Below are positions 41,948 to 49,840 of a stretch of DNA of 49,840 nt, piece after piece; positions within the stretch are counted from its first letter, which is position 1, and each line of letters opens with the position of its first letter. The notes beneath the pieces are model-generated. The model ran no database searches. It was given only the letters and a program-made list of their open reading frames with translations, and was not told the DNA's origin. The translations under genes and the position numbers were made by a program. Source of the DNA: Conexibacter sp. (GTDB taxonomy: Bacteria > Actinomycetota > Thermoleophilia > Solirubrobacterales > 70-9); assembly GCA_018263295.1 (NCBI GenBank), contig JADFCZ010000028.1, positions 1-49,840 of the forward strand. Reading direction: 5' to 3'.

Positions 41948-44101
41948 CTACTTGATGAACAGGATCTCCGAGTACTTCGGCAGCGGCCAGAGGTCGTCGG
42001 CGACGATCAGCTCGAGCGCGTCGGCGACCTCGCGAACCTCGGCCATCTTGGCGAGCTGCTTGTCCCGTGCGTACTCGGCGAGATCGAGGCCCCCGATGCC
42101 GTCCGGGTAGATGTTCGCCTGCTCGAGCTCCCCGATCTTCTCGACGAACGAGTTGATCAACGGCTCCAGCTCCGAGGAGATCCCGCCGACACCGGCGGCG
42201 TCGACCTCGATCGCGTAGCGGATCGCGGCGGGGAGGAGCATCGTCTTGGCGATCGTCCGCGCCGTCTCCGCCTCGATGTTGGCCAGGGCGGCGTACTGCT
42301 CGACCCAGACCTCGAAGCGGGCCTCCAGCTCGCGCTTCGAGAGCACGTTGTACTTCTCGAATGCCGCGACCGTGTCGTCGGCGACGACCTCGGGCAGCGC
42401 GTCGGGGGTCGTCCGCAGGTTCTTGAGCCCGCGCTGCTCGGCCTCGGCGTGCCACTCCTCGGAGTAGTTGTCGCCGCCGAAGCAGACGGCCTTGTTGGCC
42501 GAGTAGCTCTCCTTGACGACCGCGGTCACCGCGGCGCCGACCTCGTCGCCCGAGTTGATCTTCGCCTCGAGGTTGGCCGAGAGCTCGTCGATCGCCTCGG
42601 CGACGATCGTGTTCAGGACCGTGTTCGGGAAGGCGAGCGACATGCTCGACCCGAGCGCCCGGAACTCGAACTTGTTGCCGGTGAACGCGAACGGCGAGGT
42701 CCGGTTGCGGTCGCCGCCGTGGAGCGGCAGCGGCGGCAGGACCGGAGTCCCGAGGCCGAGCGTCGCGTCCTCGGTGACGCCGTCGCCCTCGCCGGAGACG
42801 ATCGACTCGAAGGCCTTGTCGAGCTCGGCGCCGAGGAAGACCGAGATGATCGCCGGCGGCGCCTCGTTCGCTCCGAGGCGATGGTCCTGGCCGATGTTCG
42901 CGACCGATGCGCGCAGCAGGCCCTGGTGCTTGTTGACCGCCTGGATCACGGCTGCGCAGAAGAACAGGAAGCTGGCGTTCTGGGCGGGCGTGTCGCCGGG
43001 GTCCATCAGGTTGTTGCCGGTGTCGGTCCCCATCGACCAGTTGTTGTGCTTGCCGGAGCCGTTGACGCCGGCGAACGGCTTCTCGTGCAGCAGGCAGACG
43101 AGCCCGTAACGACGGGCGACGTTCTGCATCACCTGCATCGTCAGCTGCTGGTGGTCGGAGCCGACGTTCGAGTTCTCGAAGATCGGCGCCAGCTCGTACT
43201 GGCCCGGGGCGACCTCGTTGTGGCGGGTCTTGACCGGGACGCCGAGCTTGACCAGCTCGCGCTCGGTCTCGAGCATGCACGCGAGGACGCGCTCGGGGAT
43301 CGAGCCGAAGTAATGGTCGTCGAGCTCGTGGCCCTTCGGCGGCTGGGCGCCGAACAGCGTCCGCCCGGTGGTCACCAGGTCGGGGCGCTCGAAGTAGTAC
43401 TGCTCGTCGACGAGGAAGTACTCCTGCTCGGGGCCGACGGTCGTGAACACGCGCTGGGTGGCCTCGTCGCCGAGCAGGCGCAGCGCCTTCACGGCCGAGC
43501 TCGAGAGCGCATCCATCGAACGCAGGAGCGGGATCTTGGCGTCGAGGGCCTCGCCGGTCCACGACGCGAACGCGGTCGGGATGCAGAGCAGGACGCCGTT
43601 GGGGTTCTCGAGCAGGAACGCCGGGCTCGTCGGATCCCAGGCGGTGTAGCCGCGCGCCTCGAAGGTGGCGCGGATGCCGCCGGTCGGGAACGACGAGGCG
43701 TCGGGCTCGCCTTGGATCAGCTCCTTGCCGGAGAAGCCGGCGATCGCGTCGGAGTCGCCGCCCGGCTCGAAGAACGAGTCGTGCTTCTCGGCGGTGAGGC
43801 CGGTCAGCGGCTGGAACATGTGGGTGTAGTGGGTCGCCCCGTGCTCGAGGGCCCACTCCTTCATCGCCTCGGCGACCTCGTCGGCGAGCGACGGATCGAG
43901 GGCGGCGCCGGACGCGAGGGTCTCGTTCAGCCGGTCGAAGGTCTCAGCGGCGAGGCGCTCCTTCTGGACCGCCGGGGAGAAGACGTTGGCGCCGAACGGG
44001 TGGTTGGCGGCGTCGCGGAGGTCGCCGGTCTCGATCGACCCTCCGTTCGCGCTCCAGCTGGCGGCGGTCAGGTTGTGCTTGCGGGCCCTGGTGATGGTCA
44101 T
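41948..44101 (-). CDS. glnN: Glutamine synthetase type III
   Basis: A 717-residue enzyme, the length and layout of GSIII rather than the roughly 450-470-residue GSI. It makes glutamine from glutamate, ammonia and ATP. Diagnostic regions: [20 protein letters not shown] at about 145-165, [65 protein letters not shown] and [23 protein letters not shown] 44101 has the strong Shine-Dalgarno GAAGGAG. GSIII lacks the adenylylation site of GSI, so control is likely transcriptional; a CTTTGT/ACAAAG dyad lies upstream at 44213-44232. A 23-base-pair hairpin follows the gene. Confidence 0.95.
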   Translation of the reverse strand: MTITRARKHNLTAASWSANGGSIETGDLRDAANHPFGANVFSPAVQKERLAAETFDRLNETLASGAALDPSLADEVAEAMKEWALEHGATHYTHMFQPLTGLTAEKHDSFFEPGGDSDAIAGFSGKELIQGEPDASSFPTGGIRATFEARGYTAWDPTSPAFLLENPNGVLLCIPTAFASWTGEALDAKIPLLRSMDALSSSAVKALRLLGDEATQRVFTTVGPEQEYFLVDEQYYFERPDLVTTGRTLFGAQPPKGHELDDHYFGSIPERVLACMLETERELVKLGVPVKTRHNEVAPGQYELAPIFENSNVGSDHQQLTMQVMQNVARRYGLVCLLHEKPFAGVNGSGKHNNWSMGTDTGNNLMDPGDTPAQNASFLFFCAAVIQAVNKHQGLLRASVANIGQDHRLGANEAPPAIISVFLGAELDKAFESIVSGEGDGVTEDATLGLGTPVLPPLPLHGGDRNRTSPFAFTGNKFEFRALGSSMSLAFPNTVLNTIVAEAIDELSANLEAKINSGDEVGAAVTAVVKESYSANKAVCFGGDNYSEEWHAEAEQRGLKNLRTTPDALPEVVADDTVAAFEKYNVLSKRELEARFEVWVEQYAALANIEAETARTIAKTMLLPAAIRYAIEVDAAGVGGISSELEPLINSFVEKIGELEQANIYPDGIGGLDLAEYARDKQLAKMAEVREVADALELIVADDLWPLPKYSEILFIK

Positions 44102-44212
44102 GGCGTGGATCGCTCCTTCTCGTGGCTGCGCGGCCCGACCCGGCAGGGGCGAGCCGTCCGTGCATCGTCGCAAAGTTCTGACCGGAACCGTAGGCCCTGT
44201 GCGGCGTGACCC

Positions 44213-44232
44213 CTTTGTCCGCGCGTACAAAG
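44213..44232. promoter_or_regulatory. Candidate operator dyad (CTTTGT-N8-ACAAAG)
   Basis: Perfect six-base inverted repeat in the 269-base gap between the divergent glutamine synthetase and desaturase genes. It lies 112 bases before glnN and 138 before the desaturase. The bound regulator is unknown. Confidence 0.35.
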
Positions 44233-44370
44233 TCCGCGTTCGGCTCTTCGACATCGGGGAGGGCGGGGGTTCGAGATTCGCTTTCGTCACCGATACCGAA
44301 TACGCTCCTTCCGTCGCGGTGATGTGCGCGGCGCCTAAGGCGGCCCCGAACGCAAGGAACCGAACCCGCG

Positions 44371-45411
44371 ATGAGTGAACCCTCCAACGACCCCTACTGG
44401 CGAGAGGCGATGGCGCCCTACGCGCGCCCCGTGCTCTGGCGCTCCCTGCTCGACATCCTCACCGGTCCGGTCGCGTTCCTCGCGCTCTGGGCCGCGATGT
44501 ACGCCGCCCTCGACATCTCTTACTGGCTCGTCCTGCTGCTGTCGATCCCTACCGCGGGCTTCCTGCTGCGGACGTTCATCCTCTTCCACGACTGCACCCA
44601 CGGCTCGTTCTTCGCCTCGCGCCGGGCCAACCTCTGGGGCGGCCGGATCTTCGGGCTCCTCACCTTCCAGTGCTTCGCCAACTGGCGCCACCATCACGCC
44701 GTGCACCACGGCTCGGCCGGCGACCTCGACCGCCGCGGCACCGGCGACGTCCCGACCTGGACCGTCGAGGAGTACTACTCGAAGCCCTGGCCCTCGCGTC
44801 TGGGCTACCGCCTCTTCCGCAACCCGGTCGTGATGTTCGGCATCGGGCCCCTCTGGTCACTGCTGATCGGCCCGCGGGTCTGGGTGGGATCGAAGCCCGG
44901 CCCGCTCCGCAACAGCATCCTGCTCACCAACGTCGCGGTCGTCGTCATGGTCGGGCTCGCCTGTCTCGCATTCGGCTGGCAGGCGGTCGTCCTGATCGAG
45001 GCCCCGCTGATCGTCATCGCCGGCACCGCCGGCGTCTGGCTGTTCTTCGTCCAGCACCAGTTCGAGGACGTCTACTGGGAGAACGGCGAGACCTGGGACT
45101 ACTCGGAGGCCGCCCTCAAGGGGAGCAGCTACCTGAAGCTGCCGCAGCCCTTCCAGTTCTTCACCGGCAACATCGGCCTCCACCACGTCCATCACCTGAG
45201 CGCGCGGGTTCCCAACTACAGCCTCCAGCGCGCCCACGACGAGAACGAGGTGTTCGCCCAGGTCCCGGTGCTGACGTTCCGGAAGTCGCTGCGCTGCTCC
45301 CGGCTCAAGCTCTGGGACCCGTCGAGCAAGCAGCTCGTCGGCTTCGCGGCCGCGAAGGCGAGCTACCGCCGGACGCAGGTCCAGGCGAGACCGGCACCGT
45401 CGGCGACGTAG
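44371..45411 (+). CDS. Membrane fatty acid desaturase
   Basis: A 346-residue di-iron desaturase. The three histidine boxes are intact: FHDCTHG (HxxxH, about residues 73-77), [10 protein letters not shown] (HxxHH region, about 108-113) and GLHHVHHLS (HxxHH, about 270-275). Hydrophobic helices lie at about 28-66, 150-175 and 185-226. It introduces double bonds into acyl chains of membrane lipids; the delta-12/omega-6-like layout is an inference. ATG 44371 has an AAGGAACC region upstream. A strong hairpin ends the transcript at 45546-45586. Confidence 0.92.
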   Translation: MSEPSNDPYWREAMAPYARPVLWRSLLDILTGPVAFLALWAAMYAALDISYWLVLLLSIPTAGFLLRTFILFHDCTHGSFFASRRANLWGGRIFGLLTFQCFANWRHHHAVHHGSAGDLDRRGTGDVPTWTVEEYYSKPWPSRLGYRLFRNPVVMFGIGPLWSLLIGPRVWVGSKPGPLRNSILLTNVAVVVMVGLACLAFGWQAVVLIEAPLIVIAGTAGVWLFFVQHQFEDVYWENGETWDYSEAALKGSSYLKLPQPFQFFTGNIGLHHVHHLSARVPNYSLQRAHDENEVFAQVPVLTFRKSLRCSRLKLWDPSSKQLVGFAAAKASYRRTQVQARPAPSAT

Positions 45412-45545
45412 CGGCCGCCGGCACCGATCGGAGCTGCGGCGTGCCGGGCGTGCGCGCGGTCGCCGGGTGCGAGTTGGTTTGGCTGGGGAGGGGAGGTTGT
45501 GCTGCCGCGCGTGCGCTTGCGCCTCGCGACGGCCGACGTACTCAC

Positions 45546-45586
45546 TGATCGGGATTGAGGTTGCATGGCAACCCGAATCCCGATCA
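45546..45586. terminator. Strong bidirectional hairpin terminator
   Basis: TGATCGGGATT (45546-45556) pairs perfectly with AATCCCGATCA (45576-45586); after a 2x2 internal loop GGTTGC pairs with GCAACC over a three-base apex. Seventeen base pairs in all, between convergent desaturase and metallo-hydrolase genes. The rest of the 185-base gap shows nothing recognisable. Confidence 0.75.
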
Positions 45587-45596
45587 CTGGACCGAG

Positions 45597-46295
45597 CTAG
45601 GACTTCGCCGCGATCTCCGCCGACTTGGCGATGGCGTCGTCCATCTGCTCGAGCGCATCGATGTTCACCGGCCCGTGGCCCGGGGCGAGGGCGGAGGGCT
45701 CGTGGGTGCGGAGCTCGATCGCGCTCTCCAGCTCCAGCTCCTTGTTCCAGGTCGCCATCGTCGGCAGCGGGAACAGCGGGTTGGCGCGGGCCGTGGTGTA
45801 GACGCCGAACAGAGTGGAGAAGACGTCGCCGCAGTAGAGGGTGCGGTCCCGGGTGTCGAGGAAGGCCAGGTGGCCGGGGGTGTGGCCCGGGGTCGCGATG
45901 ACGTCGAGCGATCCGACGCGCTCGCCGCCCTCGATCGTGCGGGTGGGCTTCGTCTTCGCGCCCGGGTAGCTGCCCTTGAGCTTGCCGCTCTCGCCCTCCT
46001 GGAGGGTCTTGTCGCCGGCGAGCAGGATCGCGTCGCGGGAGGAGATCAGGACCTCCGCGTCGGGGACGGCGGCGTGGAGCTCATCGAGCGCGCCGATGTG
46101 GTCGCCATGGGCGTGGGTGAGGACGATCCGGACGATCGGCCGGCCCAGCGCCTTCGCCTCGGCGAGGATCTTCTTGCCGGTCCCCTTCAAGGCCGTGTCG
46201 ATCACGGTGAGCCCGTCCTCTTCCTTGACGATGAACGAGTTGACCATGCCGTAGCGGCTGATTCGGGTGTGGCTCTCGGCGGTGGGAATGCTCAT
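45597..46295 (-). CDS. Metallo-beta-lactamase-fold hydrolase (short)
   Basis: A 232-residue MBL-fold protein. The metal-binding motif is LTHAHGDHIGAL (HxHxDH), followed by ATPGHTPGHLAFLD, LYCGDVFSTLFG and the late ALAPGHGPVN. Relatives include glyoxalase II-like and lactonase-like enzymes; the YPGAKTKPTRTIEGGERV middle part does not settle the substrate. ATG 46295 has a TAGGAT box seven bases upstream. It is divergent from the second MBL gene, and both appear leaderless. Confidence 0.9.
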   Translation of the reverse strand: MSIPTAESHTRISRYGMVNSFIVKEEDGLTVIDTALKGTGKKILAEAKALGRPIVRIVLTHAHGDHIGALDELHAAVPDAEVLISSRDAILLAGDKTLQEGESGKLKGSYPGAKTKPTRTIEGGERVGSLDVIATPGHTPGHLAFLDTRDRTLYCGDVFSTLFGVYTTARANPLFPLPTMATWNKELELESAIELRTHEPSALAPGHGPVNIDALEQMDDAIAKSAEIAAKS

Positions 46296-46302
46296 GGCGC
46301 GG

Positions 46303-46308
46303 ATCCTA
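46303..46308 (-). promoter_or_regulatory. Candidate leaderless -10 box (TAGGAT)
   Basis: TAGGAT on the minus strand, seven bases before ATG 46295. Confidence 0.45.
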
Positions 46309-46347
46309 GATGACGGCGGCCGCAGTCCCGCGCGGCGCGGAGCGGGA

Positions 46348-46353
46348 TAGGCT
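46348..46353 (+). promoter_or_regulatory. Candidate leaderless -10 box (TAGGCT)
   Basis: TAGGCT seven bases before ATG 46361 of the second MBL-fold gene; same geometry as the divergent gene's box. Confidence 0.45.
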
Positions 46354-46360
46354 CGCCGCC

Positions 46361-47359
46361 ATGAGCCCCGACCGGCGCAACGAGGTCGCCCGCAGCGAGC
46401 GGATCCTTCCCGGCGTCTGGAGGCTGCGACTGCCGTGTCCCTGGCCCGGGGTGCCGCACGTCAACTCGTGGGCGATCTCCCGCGGCGACGGCGTCGTCCT
46501 GTTCGACACCGGGATCGGCGGGGAGGAGGGGGTTCACCAGCTCGAGCTCGCGCTCGGACAGGCGAAGCTGAAGCTGCGCGACGTCCGGCTCGTCGTCTGC
46601 ACCCATTCCCACACCGACCACTACGGCGCCGCCGGGCCGATCGTCGACGCGGCAGGCTGCGAGCTATGGATGCACCCGGCGTGGGAGCACGTCCGGGCGA
46701 TGGCCGAGGACCCCGACACGGCCCTCGACGGCCGGATCGAGGTCGCCCGCCACAGCGGCGTGCCCGCCGAGACCCTGGACCGCTACGAGGAGCGGCGCGG
46801 CGAGAGCACCTACATCGACCGCGTCGTCCCGCCCGACCGGGAGCTCGTCGACGGCGTCGAGGTCGCGACCGACCTCGGGTTCTTCCGCGCCTACGAGACG
46901 CCCGGGCACGCGCCCTCCCACGTGGTCCTGCACGAGCCCGAGAGCGGGCTGCTCGTCTCCGGCGACCACCTGCTCGGCCGGATCTCGCTGTTCTACGACC
47001 ACGGCCACACCCCCGATCCGGTCGGCGAGTTCCTGCGCTCGCTCGACGTCGTCGACGAGCTCGACGTCCGCCTCTGCCTACCGGGTCACGGGCGGACTTT
47101 CCGCGAGGTGGGCGCGAAGATCGACGCCTACCGCGAGGAGGTCGACTCGCAGCTCGGCACCGTCCGCAAGGCCCTCGCCGACGGCGAGAAGACCCCGTTC
47201 GGCGTCGTCGAGTTCATGCTCGGCGCCGACAACGTCAGCGGCCCGGCGGCGGCGTGGGCGCTGCAGCTCTCTCTCGCCTACCTCGACCACCTCGAGAAGC
47301 TGGGCGAGGCCGAGCGCGTCGAGGGCAGCGATCCGGTGGTCTGGCGAGCGGCCGGCTGA
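46361..47359 (+). CDS. Metallo-beta-lactamase-fold hydrolase with C-terminal helical domain
   Basis: A 332-residue protein. The MBL core has PHVNSWAISRGDGVVLFDTG, the metal motif CTHSHTDHYGAAGPI, ETPGHAPSHVVLHEP, LLVSGDHLLGRI and LCLPGHGRTF. From about residue 245 a helical extension (KIDAYREEVDSQLGTVRKAL and on) resembles the winged-helix tail of LACTB2-like proteins; the family includes nucleases, thioesterases and lactonases. ATG 46361 is chosen on the -10 box seven bases upstream; an upstream in-frame ATG at 46310 overlaps the divergent promoter. Not closely similar to the neighbouring MBL protein. Confidence 0.88.
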   Translation: MSPDRRNEVARSERILPGVWRLRLPCPWPGVPHVNSWAISRGDGVVLFDTGIGGEEGVHQLELALGQAKLKLRDVRLVVCTHSHTDHYGAAGPIVDAAGCELWMHPAWEHVRAMAEDPDTALDGRIEVARHSGVPAETLDRYEERRGESTYIDRVVPPDRELVDGVEVATDLGFFRAYETPGHAPSHVVLHEPESGLLVSGDHLLGRISLFYDHGHTPDPVGEFLRSLDVVDELDVRLCLPGHGRTFREVGAKIDAYREEVDSQLGTVRKALADGEKTPFGVVEFMLGADNVSGPAAAWALQLSLAYLDHLEKLGEAERVEGSDPVVWRAAG

Positions 47360-47461
47360 GCCGATGTACGGCCCGGCCAACGCCCCGGGCGAACGTTGTC
47401 CGGCGCCTTAATCCACCGGGGCAGCGGTTTGGGATAGCGTCGCGTAGGTCCCGTCCGGCTT

Positions 47462-48523
47462 TTGTACCAATTGGCAAAGGCAGCGATCGAAGCAACCAGC
47501 ACCAGCGAGGCAGATGACGTCCCCGACGTCCGGCTTTCCGGGGTCCGCAAGACCTACGGCGACGTGGTTGCGGTCGATCGCGTCGACCTCGACATCCGCC
47601 GCGGCGAGTTCTTCACGATGCTCGGCCCGTCCGGATCGGGCAAGACGACGATGCTGCGGATGGTCGCCGGCTTCGAGCTACCGGACGAGGGCAGGGTGGA
47701 GCTTGCCGGCGCCGACGTAACCGACCTCGCCGCCTACGACCGCGACGTCAACACGGTCTTCCAGGACTACGCGCTGTTCCCGCACATGACGGTGGGCGAC
47801 AACGTCGAGTACGGGCTCCGGGTCGCGAAGGTGAGCCGGGAGGAGCGCGGCAAGCGCCGCGCCGAAGCCCTCGAGATGGTCCGGCTGCCCGGCTACGACG
47901 ACCGCAAGCCGAACGAGCTCAGCGGCGGCCAGCGCCAGCGGGTCGCCCTTGCCCGGGCGATCGTCAACCGGCCCCGGGTCCTGCTGCTCGACGAGCCGCT
48001 CGGCGCCCTCGACCTGAAGCTCCGCGAGCAGCTCCAGGTCGAGCTCAAGCAGATCCAGCGCGAGGTCGGGATCACCTTCATCTACGTGACCCACGACCAG
48101 GAGGAGGCGCTGACGATGTCCGACCGCATCGCCGTCTTCAACGAGGGCAGGGTCGAGCAGGTGGGAGAGCCCGAGGGCGTCTACGAGCGCCCGAGTAACG
48201 CCTTCGTCGCCGGCTTCGTCGGCGTCTCGAACCTGATCCACCGCGACGGCGGCAGCTTCACGGTCCGCCCCGAGAAGGTCCGGCTGATCGCCCCGGGCGA
48301 GCCCGTCGAGGGGCTCGTCGTCGAAGAGGGCACGATCGCCGACGTCTCCTACGCGGGCATGATCACACGCTTCCACGTCACCCTCGACGGGGGCGATCGC
48401 CTTCAGGTGGCGAGGCAGAACCTCGAGCAGACGTCCCACGAGGACGAGGGCATGCGAGGAGAGCGGGTCAAAGTTGGTTGGCGCCGTGAGCACACGGTCG
48501 CGGTGGCCGAGCAGCAGGGGTAG
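47462..48523 (+). CDS. potA: ABC transporter ATPase, spermidine/putrescine type
   Basis: A 353-residue importer ATPase. Walker A LGPSGSGKTT (about residue 55), Q-loop NTVFQDYALFPHMTVGDNV, signature NELSGGQRQRVALARA, Walker B RVLLLDEPLGALD, H-loop VTHDQEEALTMSD and a TOBE-type C-terminal domain (VRPEKVRLIAPGE onward). This is the PotA pattern, and the binding protein gene follows 29 bases later. The likely start is the TTG at 47462 (or TTG 47471); neither has a clear Shine-Dalgarno site, and a CCAATTGG palindrome overlaps the start region. The polyamine substrate is inferred from family only. Confidence 0.85.
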   Translation: MYQLAKAAIEATSTSEADDVPDVRLSGVRKTYGDVVAVDRVDLDIRRGEFFTMLGPSGSGKTTMLRMVAGFELPDEGRVELAGADVTDLAAYDRDVNTVFQDYALFPHMTVGDNVEYGLRVAKVSREERGKRRAEALEMVRLPGYDDRKPNELSGGQRQRVALARAIVNRPRVLLLDEPLGALDLKLREQLQVELKQIQREVGITFIYVTHDQEEALTMSDRIAVFNEGRVEQVGEPEGVYERPSNAFVAGFVGVSNLIHRDGGSFTVRPEKVRLIAPGEPVEGLVVEEGTIADVSYAGMITRFHVTLDGGDRLQVARQNLEQTSHEDEGMRGERVKVGWRREHTVAVAEQQG

Positions 48524-48540
48524 TGGGGTAGGAAATCAAC

Positions 48541-48551
48541 AGAGGAGGAAA
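48541..48551 (+). promoter_or_regulatory. Strong Shine-Dalgarno of the solute-binding protein gene
   Basis: AGAGGAGGAAAG directly before ATG 48553 is the strongest ribosome site in the window, fitting the need for more binding protein than ATPase. Confidence 0.6.
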
Positions 48552-48552
48552 G

Positions 48553-49758
48553 ATGAGTAGCGATGCGCGCTCTGCACGGTGGGCTTGGCTCGCCGTGGCA
48601 GGCCTGAGCGTCTTCATCGCCGCTTTCGCGATCGGATGCGGAAGCGACGACTCGAGCGACAGCACGAGTGGCGGTGGAGAGATGCTGAGCGAAGTCGGTG
48701 AGGGGGAAGGAGAGCTCAACCTGATCTGCTGGGCCGGTTACTGCGAGGACGGCTCGACCGACCCGAAGGTCGACTGGATCAGCGACTTCGAGAAGGAGAC
48801 CGGCTGCGAGGTCAACGTCAAGATCGGCAACACCTCCGACGAGATGGTCAACCTGATGCGTACGGGTGAGTACGACGGCGTTTCGGCGTCCGGCGACGCG
48901 ACCCTGCGGCTGATCGACGGCGGCGATGTCGCCCCCGTCAACACCGATCTCGTCTCGAACTACGCCGACGTGTTCCCGGGCCTGAAGGATCAGCCCTACA
49001 ACAGCGTCGACGGGCAGATGTACGGGATTCCGCACGGTCGCGGAGCCAACCTGCTGATGTCGAACACCGACGTCATCAAGCCCGCGGCCGACTCCTGGGG
49101 AGCCGTCTTCGATCAGAAGCAGATGGAGGCTCAGAAGGGCAAGATCACGGCCTACGACAGCCCGATCTACATCGCCGACGCGGCGCTGTACCTGAAGGCG
49201 ACGCAGCCCGACCTGGGGATCGACAATCCCTACGAGCTGGACGAGGATCAGTTCAACGCCGCGATCGATCTGCTGAAGACGCAGAACGAGTACATCGGCG
49301 AGTACTGGTCGGACTACACGAAGGAGATCCAGGCGTTCACCAACGGCGACAGCACCGTCGGGACGACCTGGCAGGTGATCAACCAGCTCCTGCAGGCCGA
49401 CGGTCAGCCCGTCGACGCGGTCTACCCGAAGGAGGGTTCGACCGGATGGTCCGACACGTGGATGGTCAGCTCGGAGGCCGAGCATCCGAACTGCATGTAC
49501 ATGTGGATGAACCACATCATCGACCCGAAGACCAACGCCGCCGTGGCGGAGTGGTTCGGTGAGGCGCCGGCCAACGAGAAGGCCTGCGACTTCACGGCCG
49601 ATCCGAAGCACTGCGAGATCTACGACGCGGACGGCACGCAGTACCTGGACGAGGTCTACTACTGGACCACTCCCGTCTCCGACTGCGGCGACGACCGTGG
49701 TGACGTCTGCAAGACGTACGACGAGTGGAACCAGGCCTGGACGGAGGTCAAGGGCTAG
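48553..49758 (+). CDS. potD: Polyamine-type ABC transporter substrate-binding lipoprotein
   Basis: A 401-residue PotD-like lipoprotein. The signal peptide ends AAFAIGC with Cys29 as lipid anchor, followed by a Ser/Gly/Asp-rich spacer. The core starts ELNLICWAGYCEDG, compare the 'L.v..W..Y' strand of PotD, and continues FEKETGCEVNVKIGNTSDEM, YDGVSASGDATLRLIDGG and VYPKEGSTGWSDTWMV. It would deliver ligand to permeases encoded downstream. Unusually the mature part has about eight further cysteines (CWAGYC, TGCEV, PNCMYM, KACDF, KHCEI, SDCGD, DVCKT), suggesting disulfides. The acidic, asparagine-rich composition fits an exported protein. Confidence 0.88.
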   Translation: MSSDARSARWAWLAVAGLSVFIAAFAIGCGSDDSSDSTSGGGEMLSEVGEGEGELNLICWAGYCEDGSTDPKVDWISDFEKETGCEVNVKIGNTSDEMVNLMRTGEYDGVSASGDATLRLIDGGDVAPVNTDLVSNYADVFPGLKDQPYNSVDGQMYGIPHGRGANLLMSNTDVIKPAADSWGAVFDQKQMEAQKGKITAYDSPIYIADAALYLKATQPDLGIDNPYELDEDQFNAAIDLLKTQNEYIGEYWSDYTKEIQAFTNGDSTVGTTWQVINQLLQADGQPVDAVYPKEGSTGWSDTWMVSSEAEHPNCMYMWMNHIIDPKTNAAVAEWFGEAPANEKACDFTADPKHCEIYDADGTQYLDEVYYWTTPVSDCGDDRGDVCKTYDEWNQAWTEVKG

Positions 49759-49789
49759 GTAGGCGACCGGCCGGAGAACGCGGACGATC

Positions 49790-49840
49790 GTGGAAGCAGC
49801 GGGGCTCGGAGCTCCGAAGCCGCGGAGGTCGGCGGGCCAG
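49790..49840 (+). CDS. Start of a further gene, probably ABC permease (runs off window)
   Basis: From GTG 49790 the frame is open to the window edge (MEAAGLGAPKPRRSAGQ), with a GGAGAA about 13 bases upstream. A basic cytoplasmic N terminus and the place after potA and potD suggest a PotB-like permease, but only 17 codons are seen. Confidence 0.35.
   Translation, partial: MEAAGLGAPKPRRSAGQ

Noticed and set aside
44286-44301. GTCAC-N6-CGAAT as a GlnR-type nitrogen box near glnN
   Set aside because: Only the first half agrees with the consensus I recall; the second half is off by one and mismatched, so it is not better than chance.
47426-47450. GTTTGG followed by TAG-containing sequence before potA as a SigB-type promoter
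   Set aside because: No GGGTA at an acceptable spacing; nearest resembling box has a nine-base spacer and GCGTAG.

Overview
The window looks like a chromosomal segment of a very GC-rich (about 70%), Gram-positive, aerobic actinobacterium. A Thermoleophilia/Solirubrobacterales-like host is my inference from codon use, the lipoprotein and signal-peptide style, a SigB/SigF-type sigma module and the gene mix; I could not test it by search. I see no rRNA, tRNA, CRISPR array, insertion sequence or phage gene. Genes are packed tightly on both strands and no gene-free stretch exceeds 300 bases. The longest gaps are 6757-7023 and 44102-44370.

Layout. 1-2094 (minus): start of an acyl-CoA dehydrogenase-like gene, a NodB-type deacetylase and a type IB topoisomerase. 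2146-6756: a general-stress partner-switching module consisting of a STAS anti-anti-sigma factor, a membrane-bound GAF/PAS/GAF/PP2C phosphatase, an RsbW-like kinase with an extra C-terminal domain, and a SigB/SigF-type sigma factor. 7024-15075: HD-GYP protein, small secreted protein, DAHP synthase, YcaQ-type glycosylase, L,D-transpeptidase, SDR, lipocalin-like protein and two universal stress proteins. 15076-19897: FUSC and DUF6159-like membrane proteins, acetolactate decarboxylase and an ABC-F ATPase. 19878-28933: lipoprotein hydrolase, secreted lipase, EamA and DUF3159-like membrane proteins, a GT-C-like membrane protein, a YCII protein, an SCP2-hydrolase fusion, a 5' nuclease and an SprT-like protease with an apparent frameshift. 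28935-36522: DksA/TraR-type zinc protein, ABC-2 exporter with divergent TetR regulator, LPG-synthase-like membrane protein, and a run of LLM oxidoreductase, PLP aminotransferase and amidohydrolase. 36519-41768: second lipoprotein hydrolase, unknown protein, secreted M1 peptidase, flavin monooxygenase and DUF1330 protein. 41948-49840: type III glutamine synthetase, fatty acid desaturase, two metallo-beta-lactamase-fold hydrolases, and a polyamine-type ABC operon that runs off the right edge.

How things may work together. The sigma module is the clearest system. Three good matches to the SigB/SigF promoter type (GTT.. about 12-14 bases before GGGTA) lie 10-11 bases upstream of start codons: before the deacetylase, before the RsbW-like kinase and before the SCP2-hydrolase. 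This suggests a local stress regulon with feedback on the kinase. Many other genes have a TANNNT -10 box 7-11 bases before the start codon, implying widespread leaderless or near-leaderless transcription. One such box (24269-24278) is a perfect palindrome that could serve both of its divergent genes. Several intergenic hairpins mark transcript ends, the largest (about 23 base pairs) just downstream of the glutamine synthetase gene.
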